From: Atkinsonella hypoxylon | Lineage: Eukaryota > Ascomycota > Sordariomycetes > Hypocreales > Clavicipitaceae | Direction of reading: 5' to 3' | Assembly: GCA_000729835.1 (NCBI GenBank) | Contig: JFHB01000060.1 | Location: 1 to 64,000 of the forward strand | Length of the DNA stretch: 64,000 nucleotides | Translations under genes and position numbers: made by a program | Notes under the pieces: model-generated | Database searches by the model: none | Told to the model about the DNA's origin: nothing | What the model saw: the letters and a program-made list of their open reading frames with translations, nothing else | Part shown: positions 22,968 to 34,157 of the stretch, piece after piece | Layout of the letters: each line of letters begins with the position of its first letter | How positions within the stretch are numbered: the first letter of the stretch is position 1

Positions 22968-24748
22968 ATGCAAGATCTCAATGGTCCTGTTGGCCAAGGT
23001 GCCAATGGCAATCCTCACGGTCGCCTCCAGGGTCATGCTTCCAAGCCCTCCAACAGCGACACCGGCTTCTCTCATGGTGCCTTTGCGTCCAATGTTTCGG
23101 GGTTTGCTGATCGCCATCCTCGCCGAGGCAATATTCCGTCACTGAACGCCCAGTCGATCGCCCACAATCAGTCTACGCTCTCCCACGCAAATGATCTAGC
23201 CACCCCTGGTACTGCTTTCGATATGCAGTTCACTCCTCTTCTGCCTTCACAGCTCCTTCTTGGCAGCCCCTTCCAAGCAGGTAGTCCGGCCGCCTTTGGC
23301 AGTCCTCAGTTCCAGAACCTGCCGAGTTTTCAGCAAAACCAACAGCAGAGCAACAGTAATCAGCAGCATAGCGGTGGTGTCTCCAGTGCTGCTCATCAAA
23401 ACATGTCCCCTCAGCCATATCAAACCATGGTTTCGCCCTCCGCATATGGCGCACCTCAATTCTATCCACCACAGTCGCCGACCGGTGGCTTCAGCAAGCA
23501 GTCGAGCATGCAGCCTGGCTCTCCTGTCTTGGGCTCTAGTGTCGTAACTGGCACGAGTCGAACAGTATATCTCGGCAATATTCCTCAAGACACCACTGCA
23601 GAGGAAATCCTGGGTCATGTTCGTAGTGGTCAGATAGAGTCTATTCGCCTCCTTCCCGACAAGAACTGCGCTTTCATATCCTTCCTTGACGCCAGTTCTG
23701 CCACACACTTTCACTCGGATGCAATCTTGAAGAAGCTCTGCATGAAGGGTCAAGATATCAAGGTCGGGTGGGGCAAGCCATCTCAGGTTCCCACATCCGT
23801 GGCACTGGCTGTTCAACAATCTGGAGCATCTCGAAACGTGTATCTGGGCAATTTACCTGAAGATATTACCGATGAAGAATTGCGCGAGGACCTGGGAAAG
23901 TTCGGTGCTATCGATACAGTCAAGATTGTTCGCGAGAAGAGTATTGCCTTTGTTCACTATCTGTCGATCGCAAATGCGATCAAGGCTGTCTCTCAACTTC
24001 CCCAAGAGGCCAAATGGCAGGCTCCTCGCCGAGTCTACTATGGCAAGGACAGATGCGCTTATGTCTCTAAGACACAGCAGCAAAATGCAGCCCAGTACCT
24101 AGGTATTGCCCCTGGATACGCTCACATGCTCACTGGTGCCGATCGTGATCTCATTTCGAATGCTCTTGCGCAACAGTCCGTTGCTGCCGCTGCTGTTGCC
24201 ACAACTGCTGGCGGAATCAACAACCTTGGAAACCGAACTATTTACCTTGGCAATATTCATCCCGAGACCACCATTGAGGAGATTTGCAATGTTGTTCGCG
24301 GTGGTCTGCTCCATCACATCAGATATATTCCCGACAAACATATCTGCTTCGTCACTTTCATCGACCCTACAGCTGCCGCCTCGTTCTACGCGCTCAGCAA
24401 CCTCCAGGGGCTCATGATTCATAATCGTAGGCTCAAGATCGGCTGGGGCAAACACTCTGGTGCCTTGCCTGCAGCGATTGCACTTGCTGTCAGTGGAGGC
24501 GCATCACGGAATGTTTATGTTGGCAACTTGGATGAGACTTGGACTGAAGAGCGCCTGCGCCAAGATTTCTCCGAATACGGCGAAATTGAGTTGGTAAACA
24601 CCCTCCGTGAGAAGAGTTGTGCATTTGTCAACTTCACCAATATTGCCAACGCCATCAAGGCTATCGAGGCAATTCGGGGTAGAGAAGACTACAAAAAATT
24701 CAAGGTAAACTTTGGCAAAGATCGCTGCGGCAACCCTCCCCGGCAAAT

Positions 24749-24779
<31 letters not shown>

Positions 24780-25382
24780 AGCCAGTCCCCGCGTGGCGAC
24801 GGAGTGTCTGCGTCTCCTCCTAATGGTTCCCAAAATGGTGGCTCTCCTCAAAATGGCACAACATCTCAGCAATCCGCCAGTCTTTTCAACGTGCAGAGCA
24901 ATCCTCTCACCATGTATCTGAGCCAGCTTTCGCAGCAAGCTCAACAGCAACAAAATCAACAGCAGCACCAACAGTTGGCCATGCAGCAGAACCTCCTTTT
25001 TAGCACGGCTCAGTCGTCTTCCAACGAACTGGGCCACGATGTTCCTCAGCAAGGTTCGTTTGGCGGTCATGGTCAGTCGGCGAGCATTTCAAATAGCTAT
25101 GGTGGGAGTGTTGCGACATCAGGAGCGCCGACTATTGGAGGTCTGCTGGCTCCGGGCAACGGCCGGGGCTCTCATAGTCGAGCCGTCAGTCTCCCTGTTC
25201 TCGCCCCGGGGTTTGAGAATGGCGGAAATAGCCCTAATAGCCTGGCTGGTAGCAACGGCGGCGATGGTGAAAGACGCGGACACCATTATCAGTCAAGCTT
25301 CGGTGGGCTGGGCGGTACAGGCTTTGGCTTGGCGATCCAAGGTGGTTTGAATGGATGGGTTGAGGAGGAAGTTGCCAACTAA
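22968..25382 (+). CDS. MRN1: RNA-binding protein with four RRMs, Mrn1/Nrd1-like
   Basis: A single exon of 804 aa. Four RRMs are visible by their RNP2 strands: RTVYLGNIP (~197), RNVYLGNLP (~287), RTIYLGNI (~422) and RNVYVGNL (~513). Each has an RNP1-like strand such as CAFISFLD or CFVTFID, and the pairs end in GWGKPS or GWGKHS. This duplicated-pair layout matches yeast Mrn1 and fission yeast Nrd1, which bind mRNAs and affect differentiation and stress. The N-terminal ~190 residues are Gln/Ser/Pro-rich. After RRM4 come a CAG-encoded polyglutamine run (24748-24779), a second Gln-rich stretch and a Gly-rich C-terminus, so the ends are probably disordered. The ATG giving MQDLNGP was chosen; an open extension upstream lacks family features. 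The gene has a long pyrimidine-rich leader. Confidence 0.9.
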
Positions 25383-26274
25383 TTGATGGTTGACGAAAGT
25401 TGCAACGTCTTTATCTGTCAAGCCAACAACAAACCGAAAGAGATGGAACTATTTGCTTACTCGTTTTAATTGCTCTATCTGGGCTTTTCTTTTCTTTTTC
25501 CCTTTTCGTATTCTTACTCCTGTGGCTGAGCTATTTCTGAGCACAGAAATAGCTCAAAATTCAGTTTTCCAACGCATACACATTCCTCATTCAGTGCATA
25601 TTGTTTACCATAACCATCTTCTTCGGTGTATGATGTTTTGTCTCTTTTCATTTTGGATTCTATCTTTTTTGTTTAACTGGATGGGAAGGTTAGTGGCTAC
25701 TGGCCTGCAAATGGTGGAAGTTGTTACGCAGTCAAAAACAACAGCGAATGGTTGGTCTACATGGAATCATAACTTGGGCTCCGAATTGGAAGGACAGTGA
25801 GTGAGTGCAGCTATGGTAGAAGGTTGGAATCTACGGACGGATGAAGTCACTTCATACATGGCATCGGTGGTAGAATCGAGGGTTGGTGCGGCATTCAAGG
25901 GGTATCTGTAGCGAGACACTTCAATGCATTCACCTTGGCGCTCGACTTGCTCGCTACGGAAGACGAGCGTTGGTGAGACTTGGTCGTGGATGATGATAAA
26001 GTGTCCAATTAGATTGATGGGCCAGCAACGACAAAAGTGACGATGATGATCGTTGTCTAGATGGCTGGTGTCTAGTCTAGATTTGAGAACTAGCTTGAAC
26101 TGGGAATACATCGGCCAATAAAAAACGCTCCGATTTTAAATCCTGATATTATGTCATAGTATCCAAAACGCCGTAACGCCACGATATACAGGCGTATCTA
26201 AAAGGCTCTGCTACCAAAGTAAGCAGCTTCTAGAGAAACGAGGGTTTCTATTCTCCGGCTATCTAGTCACAGGT
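25383..26274. other. Convergent 3' region between MRN1 and the acid phosphatase gene
   Basis: No gene seen. It holds a perfect hairpin at 25527-25556, probably in the MRN1 3' UTR, and otherwise the two converging 3' ends. Confidence 0.6.
25527..25556. other. Perfect 13-bp inverted repeat with 4-nt loop
   Basis: TGAGCTATTTCTG (25527-25539), loop AGCA, then the exact complement CAGAAATAGCTCA (25544-25556). It starts about 145 bp past the MRN1 stop. In RNA it would form a stable stem-loop; whether it is inside the transcript is inferred. Confidence 0.85.
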
Positions 26275-27839
26275 TTAGTATCCCGCAGGCTCGGGCTTGG
26301 CAGGAAAGAAAGGCGCGTTGAGATCGGTGCGGCACTGCTGCTTCCAGTCACGGGGGGTGAACTTGTCCACGATAGACTTGAATGCTTCCTGTTTTGCAAG
26401 TCAGATACATGCCTGTTTGTGTGTCTGAGCTACAAAGTATTCCGTGAGAGCAGACTTACCAGAGTACAGAATGATTCGTCCCCGTCGAGATGCTGGCCCG
26501 GAGCTGTGCATCCGGGGATGGTAACGGGGCGATCGTTGTAGCGGAGGCGAACGTAGTACCCTTGAAGACGTCGTTTTTGGCTCTCGGTCAACTGGGCGGT
26601 GGGTTTGCGGCCAATGCGGCTTGGTGACGAGCTGCCGACGAGAGAGGAGGACCACCACGAGTGGCTGGGCTGGCTGGGGTTGGCGCCTGTTCGCTGGAAG
26701 AGCTCGACGGCGATATGGCTGGTGAAGGGGGGCCAGGCGTCTCCCTTGAAGGCCCCTAGACTGGACAGCGCGCCGGCGAGGGTGGTGTCGTGGCATCCGC
26801 TGAGGCCGAGACGAACGCGGGGTGTGTCCGGGGTTGTTTCTGGCTTTGGGTCGTCGCGGCCGTTGAGCGATGGGTTCTCGGCGCTTTCTACCATGCGTTG
26901 CACGACATCTCCGAGCAGTCCTCCGATGCCTAGGGTTCGGTACTCCTGGCTCTCCATGTAGCCGGCGTACCACTCTTCTACGCCGATTTTCTCCACAATC
27001 TCCTTGACCCTGGGGTCGTAGAACTCCCTTGGGAGCTTCGTCTCAGGACCGTGTGCGGCGGTGGCGTTGACGGTGTCCATGATACCGCTTAGCCGGGGGC
27101 GCGAGTCGACAGCGACGCGGGGCGACTCTTCTGGCATCCATTTGCCCATCTTCCTCGTCAGATAGGCCATCTCCTCTGTGTCGTTCCACCGATCAGCAGC
27201 CCGCTGGGCGAACGCACGCGCCAGCGCGGCAAAGCGGCGACAGCTAGCGTCGTTGGGGAAGAGCGTCTCGTCCGTGGGCGCGCGCATGATGATTGTCGGA
27301 GGGGGCAAGTCCTCGGCGCGCGTGTGGGCGGGATACAGACCGTTCAGCGCTTGTTGCAAGGATTCCCAGGCTCGCGGGACGGCTGTGGACCGGAGGTAGA
27401 TGAAGTCGGTGTTCTTGACGCCGGCGGGGAGGAAGCCGAGCTGGTCGACGTACAGGCGGCGGAGTCTCTGGCCGAGCTGGAAGGCGGTCTCGCGGCCGCG
27501 GTCCGTCAGCATGCCCATGTCGCAGATGCCGTCGACCTGGCCGCCCGGTCCGGCGGCCATGACGGGCTGGTCATCGGGGCCCGTGGTCTCGAGGCGTCGC
27601 TTCCACTCTAGGACGGAGAAGCGGTCTGTGTCCGGGTCGAGGACGGCGCTTCGCAGGCGGCGCATGGCCGAGCAGTATGGCCAGAAGGGGGGCAGGCCGG
27701 CGTTGGTGAAACGCGGGTTCACTGGCGTTCGTTCGCCGTGCCGGAGGAGAATCTGGACTTGTTGGAGGCGTAGTTGGGGGGGGTAGAGAGCGGCCAACTC
27801 GGCGTCGGTGTACGGCGGTCGAGGCACGAGTGTTGACAT
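26275..27839 (-). CDS. Histidine acid phosphatase-family protein
   Basis: Branch-2 histidine phosphatase (phosphoglycerate mutase-like fold), which hydrolyses phosphomonoesters through a phosphohistidine. Exons, in coding order, are 27839-26460 and 26388-26275, giving 497 aa. The catalytic RHGERTP motif is at residues 33-39. The distal HD pair is at 350-351 within SGCHDTTLAGALSSLG. A family-typical LTDRGRETAFQLGQRLR and YLRSTAVPRAWESL lie between. No signal peptide is visible at this start, so it is probably intracellular rather than a secreted phytase or acid phosphatase. The frame stays open upstream to about 28277, but that part is low-complexity with a run of lysines from an A-tract and is taken as leader. 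The substrate is unknown. Confidence 0.88.
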
Positions 27840-29046
27840 GGTGGCTTGGACGGGGACGCCAAGAGACGGGAGAGCACGAAGAGGACAGGGCGGGAAACGT
27901 AGAGCTTGATGGTGGCCACGCTTTTGCTGACCAAGTCGCCGTGTCCGGTTTCTTGTTTTTTTTTTTTTTTTTTCTCCAAGTGTGCGTGTGGAGGAAGAGT
28001 TCCAATCTGCGTTGCCTGCCGGGGCGGCGTGGGATCGAGGCCCCGAGTGACGTTTGAGGCTGGCGGGGCCGTCCGGGCCGGTAGCTGCGTATTTGAATTT
28101 GGGCCCGGTGCTGCAGCGCAGCTGCTTGCAGCTGGCGGGCACGCCATCTCGGCCATGCGCCAAGCCGTGGGCAAGATGCCATCGTTCCTTCTGCATGTGT
28201 GGTTCTGCATTTGCTGCTCTCGTGACCAGAGTGCTCGTTTCGGGATCTTTGCTTTGCTGACTGACGCTGATGGACATGGCAGAAGCCCGCCGTGCAAACT
28301 CAACTCCCCCATGTCCTGCCGGCGCAGCCGGTTGCCTGCTCGAGTCGTGGCCGGCCCTTCCGCAATCACACAGGCCAATCCATCACGACGGCTGCTCTCA
28401 TGGAGGTTGGGGGGGAGGGGGGGCCAGTGAAGCCTGGGATGTTGGCATGTTGGGATATCGCGACTGCAGCTTTACGACGCACAATGCACTGAGCCCGCCA
28501 CTTGGGGCCCGCCTATCCAGCTGCTCGCTCATCTTACAAAGGCCGCAAGTCACAGCCGAGGAAATCAATCCAGGGTGCCGCCCTGCGGCACACGCGGACA
28601 TATCTCATTCACTCACTAACTACGGAATACCTAGGTACATACATATATAGACTTCCCTGCAGGAGCCTGTCCTCGACTTTCTTTCCCCCCTTCTTCCCTC
28701 GAGTCCCTGCGTTCTTCCTCGCTTTCTTCATTCTTGGACCATTTTTCTTCGACTTGAGTTTGCTTCATCTCCACGTAATTTGCCCACGTGGCTTAGTCGC
28801 AATCGAGTTCCCAACCGTTCTTAACTTCGGCCGCCCGACCGGGAAAACGGCTTGTGATTGGCTCAGCCCAACGTGTCCAACGTCACTCAGCTTTCCACTT
28901 TGGCTGAAAATAGTAATAACCCTTGTCGCTATATCTAACCGTGGTCTTGGGTCCCTGGCTGTCGGGCCTGCTGCTTTCAATCACTCTCTGTTTTCCTCTT
29001 GACGTCAACGAGGGCGTTGCTCACAATTGCTCACAATTGCTCTACC
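27840..29046. other. Divergent region, acid phosphatase gene / LCAT-like gene
   Basis: About 1.2 kb between two start codons pointing apart. It contains a T-tract near 27956-27973, a TACCTAGGTA palindrome (28628-28637), pyrimidine-rich sequence from 28650 and a consensus CRE (29000-29007). No gene seen. Confidence 0.65.
29000..29007. promoter_or_regulatory. CRE-type bZIP site TGACGTCA
   Basis: A full palindromic CRE lies 40 bp upstream of the LCAT-like start codon. Next to it is an 11-bp duplication, GCTCACAATT(G). The site is close enough to the ATG that it may lie in the transcribed leader. ATF/CREB-type regulation is inferred only. Confidence 0.4.
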
Positions 29047-31716
29047 ATGAACATCACATACCAGACTCGCCTGTCATCGCATGACCGGGCATCCCGGACC
29101 CAGCCGGTTCTTTCTACTTCGTCTGCGCATTCAAAACCTCAAGACGCCCTGGTAGATGAGGATGGCGAGGAGGAAACCAACATTTCAGATGAAGCTTCTA
29201 TTGAGGATCAAGACGAGGCTCAGGCTGCGCTTCAGCCTGCCATCAGCGCTGCCGCCAGTCACTTAACGTCGGCACAAACTCCGGCTGCGGAAAAGGCGGC
29301 TGCGTTAGAACGATTGCCCAGCCGTGGTTACTTTGAAAATGCCATCGTCGAGGGTGAGGATGACGAAGAGGACAATGATTCGACCCCTACCGGTGGGTAT
29401 GCTTCTCCTCTAGAGAAGACACCACGACTGGCCGACGAGACCAAGGTCTCGGCCTCAGCGACCGCTGCTACAGAGAATCAAGCGCGTCCATCCCATGCTT
29501 GCCAGCCACCAGATCAGCTCCCAGTGCCATCTCCTTGGACATCAAGTCCCAAGTCTTTCGTTGTCGATAAGGATTCCTCCCGTACTCGTCCAACAAAGGG
29601 ATTGCTCGAGGCTGCATTTGGCCCGACGAGACAGCATCGCTCTCGATCTGCAGGTCAAGAGGCGTTCAAAAAGCTCCAGAAGGCATTACCGTCGTTCAGT
29701 GGGCACACGAGCCTTTTTCCTTCACTGCCATCTTCCCTTTTTTCAAACTTTACAAATGATCATAAGCACAACTCGACGACTGCCCCCAGAACACGACCTA
29801 CAGCTCTACCTCGCTCTGCTACTCCCACGCAGCAAATAAACACAATGACTAACTATTCACCCCACGGGGACTCGACTGGATCTGAAAGATTGGACAAGCA
29901 TACACCGTTGCCCAAGACGACACGCACACGCACACGCACACGCACACGCACACGCACACGCACACGCACACGCACAAGCTCCTCGTCAAGGTCCCAAGCC
30001 CGGCCACCCATGTTGCGGCGGGTCACCTCTGACGAAAGCATGCTGTACCACAGTCTTTCCCGCCAATCCTCGCTGGGGGATGACAACAAGTTCAACGATG
30101 TCAGAGAGATGGTGAACATCCGATTCATGGCGATCAAAGACAGCTTGCCTGATGTGCCGAATTTCAAGATGCCGAGCTTAGCACGCTTACATGCCGCTTC
30201 TCGCATGTCCTCCATATCTCTGAATAGCTTGTTCTCAAGCTCACATGACGGCAACACCCTCAGCAGGCAAAGTCCGAATGTCAACAACAGAGACATGCCC
30301 AGTCCGACAGGCCCGAAAATCTCCAAGGCAAGCACGACTGTCACTGCCTTCGACCGGGTCTTGGAAAGTCTTACCGGCGACTTGGTGATTCTGGGCGGGT
30401 ATCGAGGTTCCGTGCTGCGCTCAGCCGAGCCGCCACATCAACAACTATGGGCCCCGGTGAAATTGGGCTTCAACATGCGCAAGGCAAACTTGGAGGTTGG
30501 TTTGGAGGATGAGGATGAGGAGACGATGGAGGAGCGGATTATACCCTCGGGCATGCTCAAACATGTTGGCCCAGTAGACATCTCGAGAAAGCTTTTCAAG
30601 AAGCTCCGTTCATCTCCCAACGCTCGTACCGGCAAGCTTCGAATATGGGACTATGGATACGATTGGCGACTCAGTCCCGCCCTCTTATCAAGAAGACTGC
30701 AAGAATTTCTAGAAAAAGTGCCGTCGAATCAACCTGGAGCATTGCCAGAATCTCGAGGCGCCCTTGTCATTGCGCATAGTCTTGGAGGTCTTATTACGAG
30801 GCATGCCGTGAACAATCGCCCAGAACTATTTTCTGGAGTCCTGTACGCTGGCGTGCCGCAACGCTGTATTAACATTCTGGGCCCCTTTCGGAATGGTGAT
30901 GCTGTGCTGTTCAACGAGAAGCTGCTCACAGCACAGGTCAATTTTTCAATTCGCACTTCTTTCGTGCTCCTCCCGGATGACGGCTTCTGTTTCATTGACA
31001 AGGAAACAGGAGAGTCGTACCCCGTGGACTTCTTCAATGCCGATGACTGGGTCAAGTGGCACCTCAGTCCTTGCGTGGCGCCGCTCCTACCGCCGTACAA
31101 CCGCGAAAAGCAGCAAGGCCTATCTTCGCCGCTTTCATCCCTATTCCAAAACTCACTGCTCAAGAACAAAAAACCAGTAGAGCCTGAGATGCAGTCCAGT
31201 GGTGTTCCTTCTTCAGGAAGTGCGCACCATCGCGCGGTGATTCCGCTGCCGTCACCACCCCTGTCGCCGCCATCGCCGTCGTCATCCCCCAGGTGGACGG
31301 GAACAGTTGGCGCGGATCGCGACAAGTACATGGAGTATCTCAGGCGCACGCTCGCAGCCACCAAGAAGTTCCGGTCGGAGCTTACCCACCGCGAGGCCCT
31401 GGAAGCCGCCAACGCGTACCCCCCGCACGCAGTCCTCTACAGCAAGACAATCCCAACCGTGTATGCAGCGCAAGTGGCTGGCCGAGAAGCTATCCCCTAT
31501 GCCGACGCGTACGACGACCTGCTATTCAGGCCCGGCGATGGCGTCGTGCTCGCCAGAGAAGCCATGCTGCCAGAAGGCTATGCCATCGTACGCTCAGGCA
31601 GAGTCAGCACGGAGCGTGGTCATCTCACTATGCTTGGGGATCTTCCAGCAGTGGGCAAGGCGCTTGAGGCTCTGCTAAGGGGTCGCCAAAAGGGCATCGG
31701 ATTGGGGGGCAAGTGA
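29047..31716 (+). CDS. LCAT-like alpha/beta-hydrolase with long disordered N-terminus
   Basis: A single exon of 889 aa. The first ~420 residues are Ser/Thr/Pro-rich and disordered, with an acidic patch and a Thr-Arg repeat (~294-309). The hydrolase domain starts near residue 432 with GDLVILGGYRGSVLR. It includes LRIWDYGYDWRLSPALLSRR and the nucleophile elbow VIAHSLGGLITRHAV, with Ser near 578; the first elbow residue is Ala rather than Gly. The DYGYDWR and AHSLGG spacing resembles lecithin:cholesterol acyltransferase-type lipases, so a lipid or ester substrate is likely but not shown. A second Pro/Ser-rich insertion lies around 730-760. The ATG giving MNITYQTRL is the first in frame. No signal peptide is seen. 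Confidence 0.75.
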   Translation: MNITYQTRLSSHDRASRTQPVLSTSSAHSKPQDALVDEDGEEETNISDEASIEDQDEAQAALQPAISAAASHLTSAQTPAAEKAAALERLPSRGYFENAIVEGEDDEEDNDSTPTGGYASPLEKTPRLADETKVSASATAATENQARPSHACQPPDQLPVPSPWTSSPKSFVVDKDSSRTRPTKGLLEAAFGPTRQHRSRSAGQEAFKKLQKALPSFSGHTSLFPSLPSSLFSNFTNDHKHNSTTAPRTRPTALPRSATPTQQINTMTNYSPHGDSTGSERLDKHTPLPKTTRTRTRTRTRTRTRTRTRTSSSSRSQARPPMLRRVTSDESMLYHSLSRQSSLGDDNKFNDVREMVNIRFMAIKDSLPDVPNFKMPSLARLHAASRMSSISLNSLFSSSHDGNTLSRQSPNVNNRDMPSPTGPKISKASTTVTAFDRVLESLTGDLVILGGYRGSVLRSAEPPHQQLWAPVKLGFNMRKANLEVGLEDEDEETMEERIIPSGMLKHVGPVDISRKLFKKLRSSPNARTGKLRIWDYGYDWRLSPALLSRRLQEFLEKVPSNQPGALPESRGALVIAHSLGGLITRHAVNNRPELFSGVLYAGVPQRCINILGPFRNGDAVLFNEKLLTAQVNFSIRTSFVLLPDDGFCFIDKETGESYPVDFFNADDWVKWHLSPCVAPLLPPYNREKQQGLSSPLSSLFQNSLLKNKKPVEPEMQSSGVPSSGSAHHRAVIPLPSPPLSPPSPSSSPRWTGTVGADRDKYMEYLRRTLAATKKFRSELTHREALEAANAYPPHAVLYSKTIPTVYAAQVAGREAIPYADAYDDLLFRPGDGVVLAREAMLPEGYAIVRSGRVSTERGHLTMLGDLPAVGKALEALLRGRQKGIGLGGK
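29921..29976 (+). repeat. In-frame CACACG hexamer microsatellite (Thr-Arg repeat)
   Basis: About nine units of CGCACA inside the LCAT-like gene, coding an alternating Thr-Arg tract. Because the unit is six bases, length changes would keep the frame. Confidence 0.9.
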
Positions 31717-31798
31717 CGCGGACATGCCAGGATCCATGGGATGTGGGAAGAGGAAATAGGCAGGCAGGCCCCGGCAGCAAAGAACGCCAAGCTCCTGA

Positions 31799-31826
31799 TG
31801 TGTGTGTGTGTGTGTGTGTGTGTGTG
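31799..31826. repeat. (TG)14 microsatellite
   Basis: Uninterrupted TG dinucleotides, followed by long T tracts to about 31861. It lies about 80 bp past the LCAT-like stop, so it may be in its 3' UTR. Confidence 0.95.
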
Positions 31827-32902
31827 ATTTTTTTTTTCCTTTTTTTTTTTTTTTTTTTTTTGGTTAGTTGGTGGGTAGGCGACGAGAGGCTCGTAAAGGA
31901 CAAGGGAAAAAATAAAAAAAAAAAAAAAAAGGCCGCAAAGATTATGATCCTGAAAGGACGGGACACAGAGGCGAGATCGCAGGACATGAACCAGAGACAT
32001 GAGTGTCACCGCCACTGATCTGTGTCAAGTCAGGAACCGGTCCACAGTTCGGAACAATTCCATCGTAGCAAAGTCACTTGCGGCACGGCACTGTGGTGTG
32101 GTACTCCCGTGTGTGCGTGAAGCGTGAAGCGTGAAGCGACGCGCATGTACGTACATGCCTAATTATCTCGAGCTCGAGGCCCTGGCTGCAGCGCAGGGGC
32201 AGCAGGTCCAAGACAAGGGCGTCTTCATAGCGCTGCCTGGACCGAACTTCTTTACCAGCCGAACTGCGCCAGTGACATTCTCATTGAGCACCGTCACATT
32301 TTCTTGGCAGCTGCATCGCGTCGGGCCCTTGCGTCGAGGCTCGCGTATTCTGCAGTGCAGCCTACGGATTGTACATATGTATGTACGGAATATACGTGCT
32401 TCTATTGCGTGTTTCGCACAGCTAGAGCTAGCTACATGGTGCATTGCCATGCATCCTTTGAAAGAAGCGCCATGTCTGAACAAGAAACTCAGCGACTGAT
32501 GATATAATACACTGTGGATAATACAGGAGACACTGGCGATGTGCGAATGATGCACGGTAAAATTACAGGTGCCTGAAAGCTCGTCAGTGCATGTGGCACC
32601 GTCATTAACGAACGGTGAATAAATTCCAGTTCGTAAAAATGTGAGTCGGAGTAGCAACCCATGTTTTTCCTGCCATCAAATGGCCCGAACCGGTGGCGCT
32701 ACAACGCACTTGATCGCACTAGACGTCCCTATGACTTTGTCTCAAAGAAAGACGGTTTCATGGCTAACTCGTCCGCTCATGTTTTCCCTTCTCTCAATGT
32801 TGTTCGCGCATATCGATATCGAGGTGCACCCTGCGATTGGATGTGGTGGCGGAATTTGCTCGGTGGGAAAACATTCCGCAGCCATTCATTCGCCTTTTGG
32901 AG

Positions 32903-32906
<4 letters not shown>

Positions 32907-32939
<33 letters not shown>
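32907..32939. repeat. Poly-A run of 33
   Basis: Uninterrupted A tract in intergenic DNA. No reading frame or target-site duplication that would mark a retroposon was seen. Confidence 0.9.
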
Positions 32940-32940
<1 letters not shown>

Positions 32941-33337
32941 GCTGGCTCCGTCGTTGTGCATAATTGGCAAGCTGGGCGATGTTCCACATGCCTGTGGAAA
33001 TCAGAGACATGCTAGGTGTAACCCTGCCACAGGGAGACTGTGGAGTCTACCGCCATCTTATTGAACAGACGGATTGTAGTTAATGTTGGCGCACATTGAC
33101 TTGGCGGTAACTATCCTCCCCATATCTTGAGAACTGTCCATGTTGATATGAAGAAATCCCAAGGCTCTCATCTAATATTTGTGGCTAGCCGAGTCAAATG
33201 GGGTGGGTCGCCATCTGTGTCTTGGTCTGCTTTGGTTTCATCCATATTCTTCATTTCCTGTTTCCCTACATTTTTTTTTTTTGTCCCTTTTGCTTTTTCC
33301 GACTCAAGGTTGTCTCTCGCGGCTCTTAATGTCTTGC

Positions 33338-34157
33338 TCATTCACAAGCCGTTAATAATGTGCCAAGAGAAACAATAGTCCAGGGTGGTGGCTGCCAGCA
33401 GGGCATTTGCTGGCATATTGTTCGTATAGCTGTTTGTATCTGTTGCATCATTCGCTCCTCCGTAAGAATTGGCTCCGTAAGCTCGTCGTCTTCTCGAGGC
33501 ACAAATATCATCTGCTCCAGAGCTGGCATGCGCCGGGATAATTGCCTAATGACCTCGACTGTGAGACTTGCGGCTGTCATAGAGTTGTACGTCTTGTCGA
33601 CCCAGAACAGAGCGTCACTGATGGCGATCCTGCGAACCGAGGCCAATTGGTATGGGTCGCACATGGACATGCAAGTATGGAATTGTGCATCGGCAGCCAT
33701 GTAGCCTTCCTGAGGGCCGAAATAGAGAATGTCACTTGCTGGATTGAAGAAGATGTGCCCAGGCATCCTTGCGAATCCAAAGGAACGCTTGAAGCTTTTG
33801 AGGGTATCTGCTCGAGACTCGACGCACACGTGTAGATTAACGGGGATGGAAGCATTCGATGTGCAGCCCATAAACGACGAGGTTGCACACAGCTCCGCAT
33901 CCTGCAGAGACGGCGATCCGGCACCACAGCTCATTGGCACCAGTCTCGTGTTTGGTAGATTTAGGCGCCAAATCTTGAGCCGAAGCTCTGGTGGCAACTG
34001 AGAGAACATGGGCTAGAGTCCATCGAGAAAATGTATTAGCAATGCAATATCTCCGTGGCAAGCTACATGAGAATGCAGGGCAACTGTGGGAAAGCAAACT
34101 CACGAACAAAGCAGCGGACGCCGTCGCTTGTTGGGAAGGGGCTTTCCGTGACTCCAT
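33338..34157 (-). CDS. 2EXR-domain (F-box-like) protein
   Basis: Exons, in coding order, are 34157-34104 and 34012-33338, giving 242 aa. The N-terminus joins across the intron to give ALFPMFSQLPPELRLKIW, the hallmark of the 2EXR family that is greatly expanded in filamentous ascomycetes. The conserved middle includes ILYFGPQEGYMAADAQF and VRRIAISDALFWVD, where family members usually have aromatic and Arg residues at similar spacing. Function is unknown; some members are thought to be F-box-like adaptors. The intron has GTGAGT and CTAG ends. An ATG at 34223 in the same frame would add 22 residues, and a single-exon version from 34009 is also possible, so the start is uncertain. Confidence 0.75.

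Larger units (their letters stand above)
31717..33337. other. Convergent gene-free region between the LCAT-like and 2EXR genes
   Basis: About 1.6 kb of low-complexity and short-frame sequence: (TG)n, long T and A tracts, three tandem GTGAAGC units near 32116-32138, and a 33-base A run. No gene could be supported. Confidence 0.65.

Noticed and set aside
27840..28277. Long in-frame N-terminal extension of the acid phosphatase
   Set aside because: It is low-complexity, includes a lysine run from an A-tract and lacks family similarity; MSTLVPRPP is a better start.
32907..32939. Poly-A run as the tail of a retroposed element
   Set aside because: No target-site duplication and no coding remnant upstream; similar A and T tracts are common in this window.
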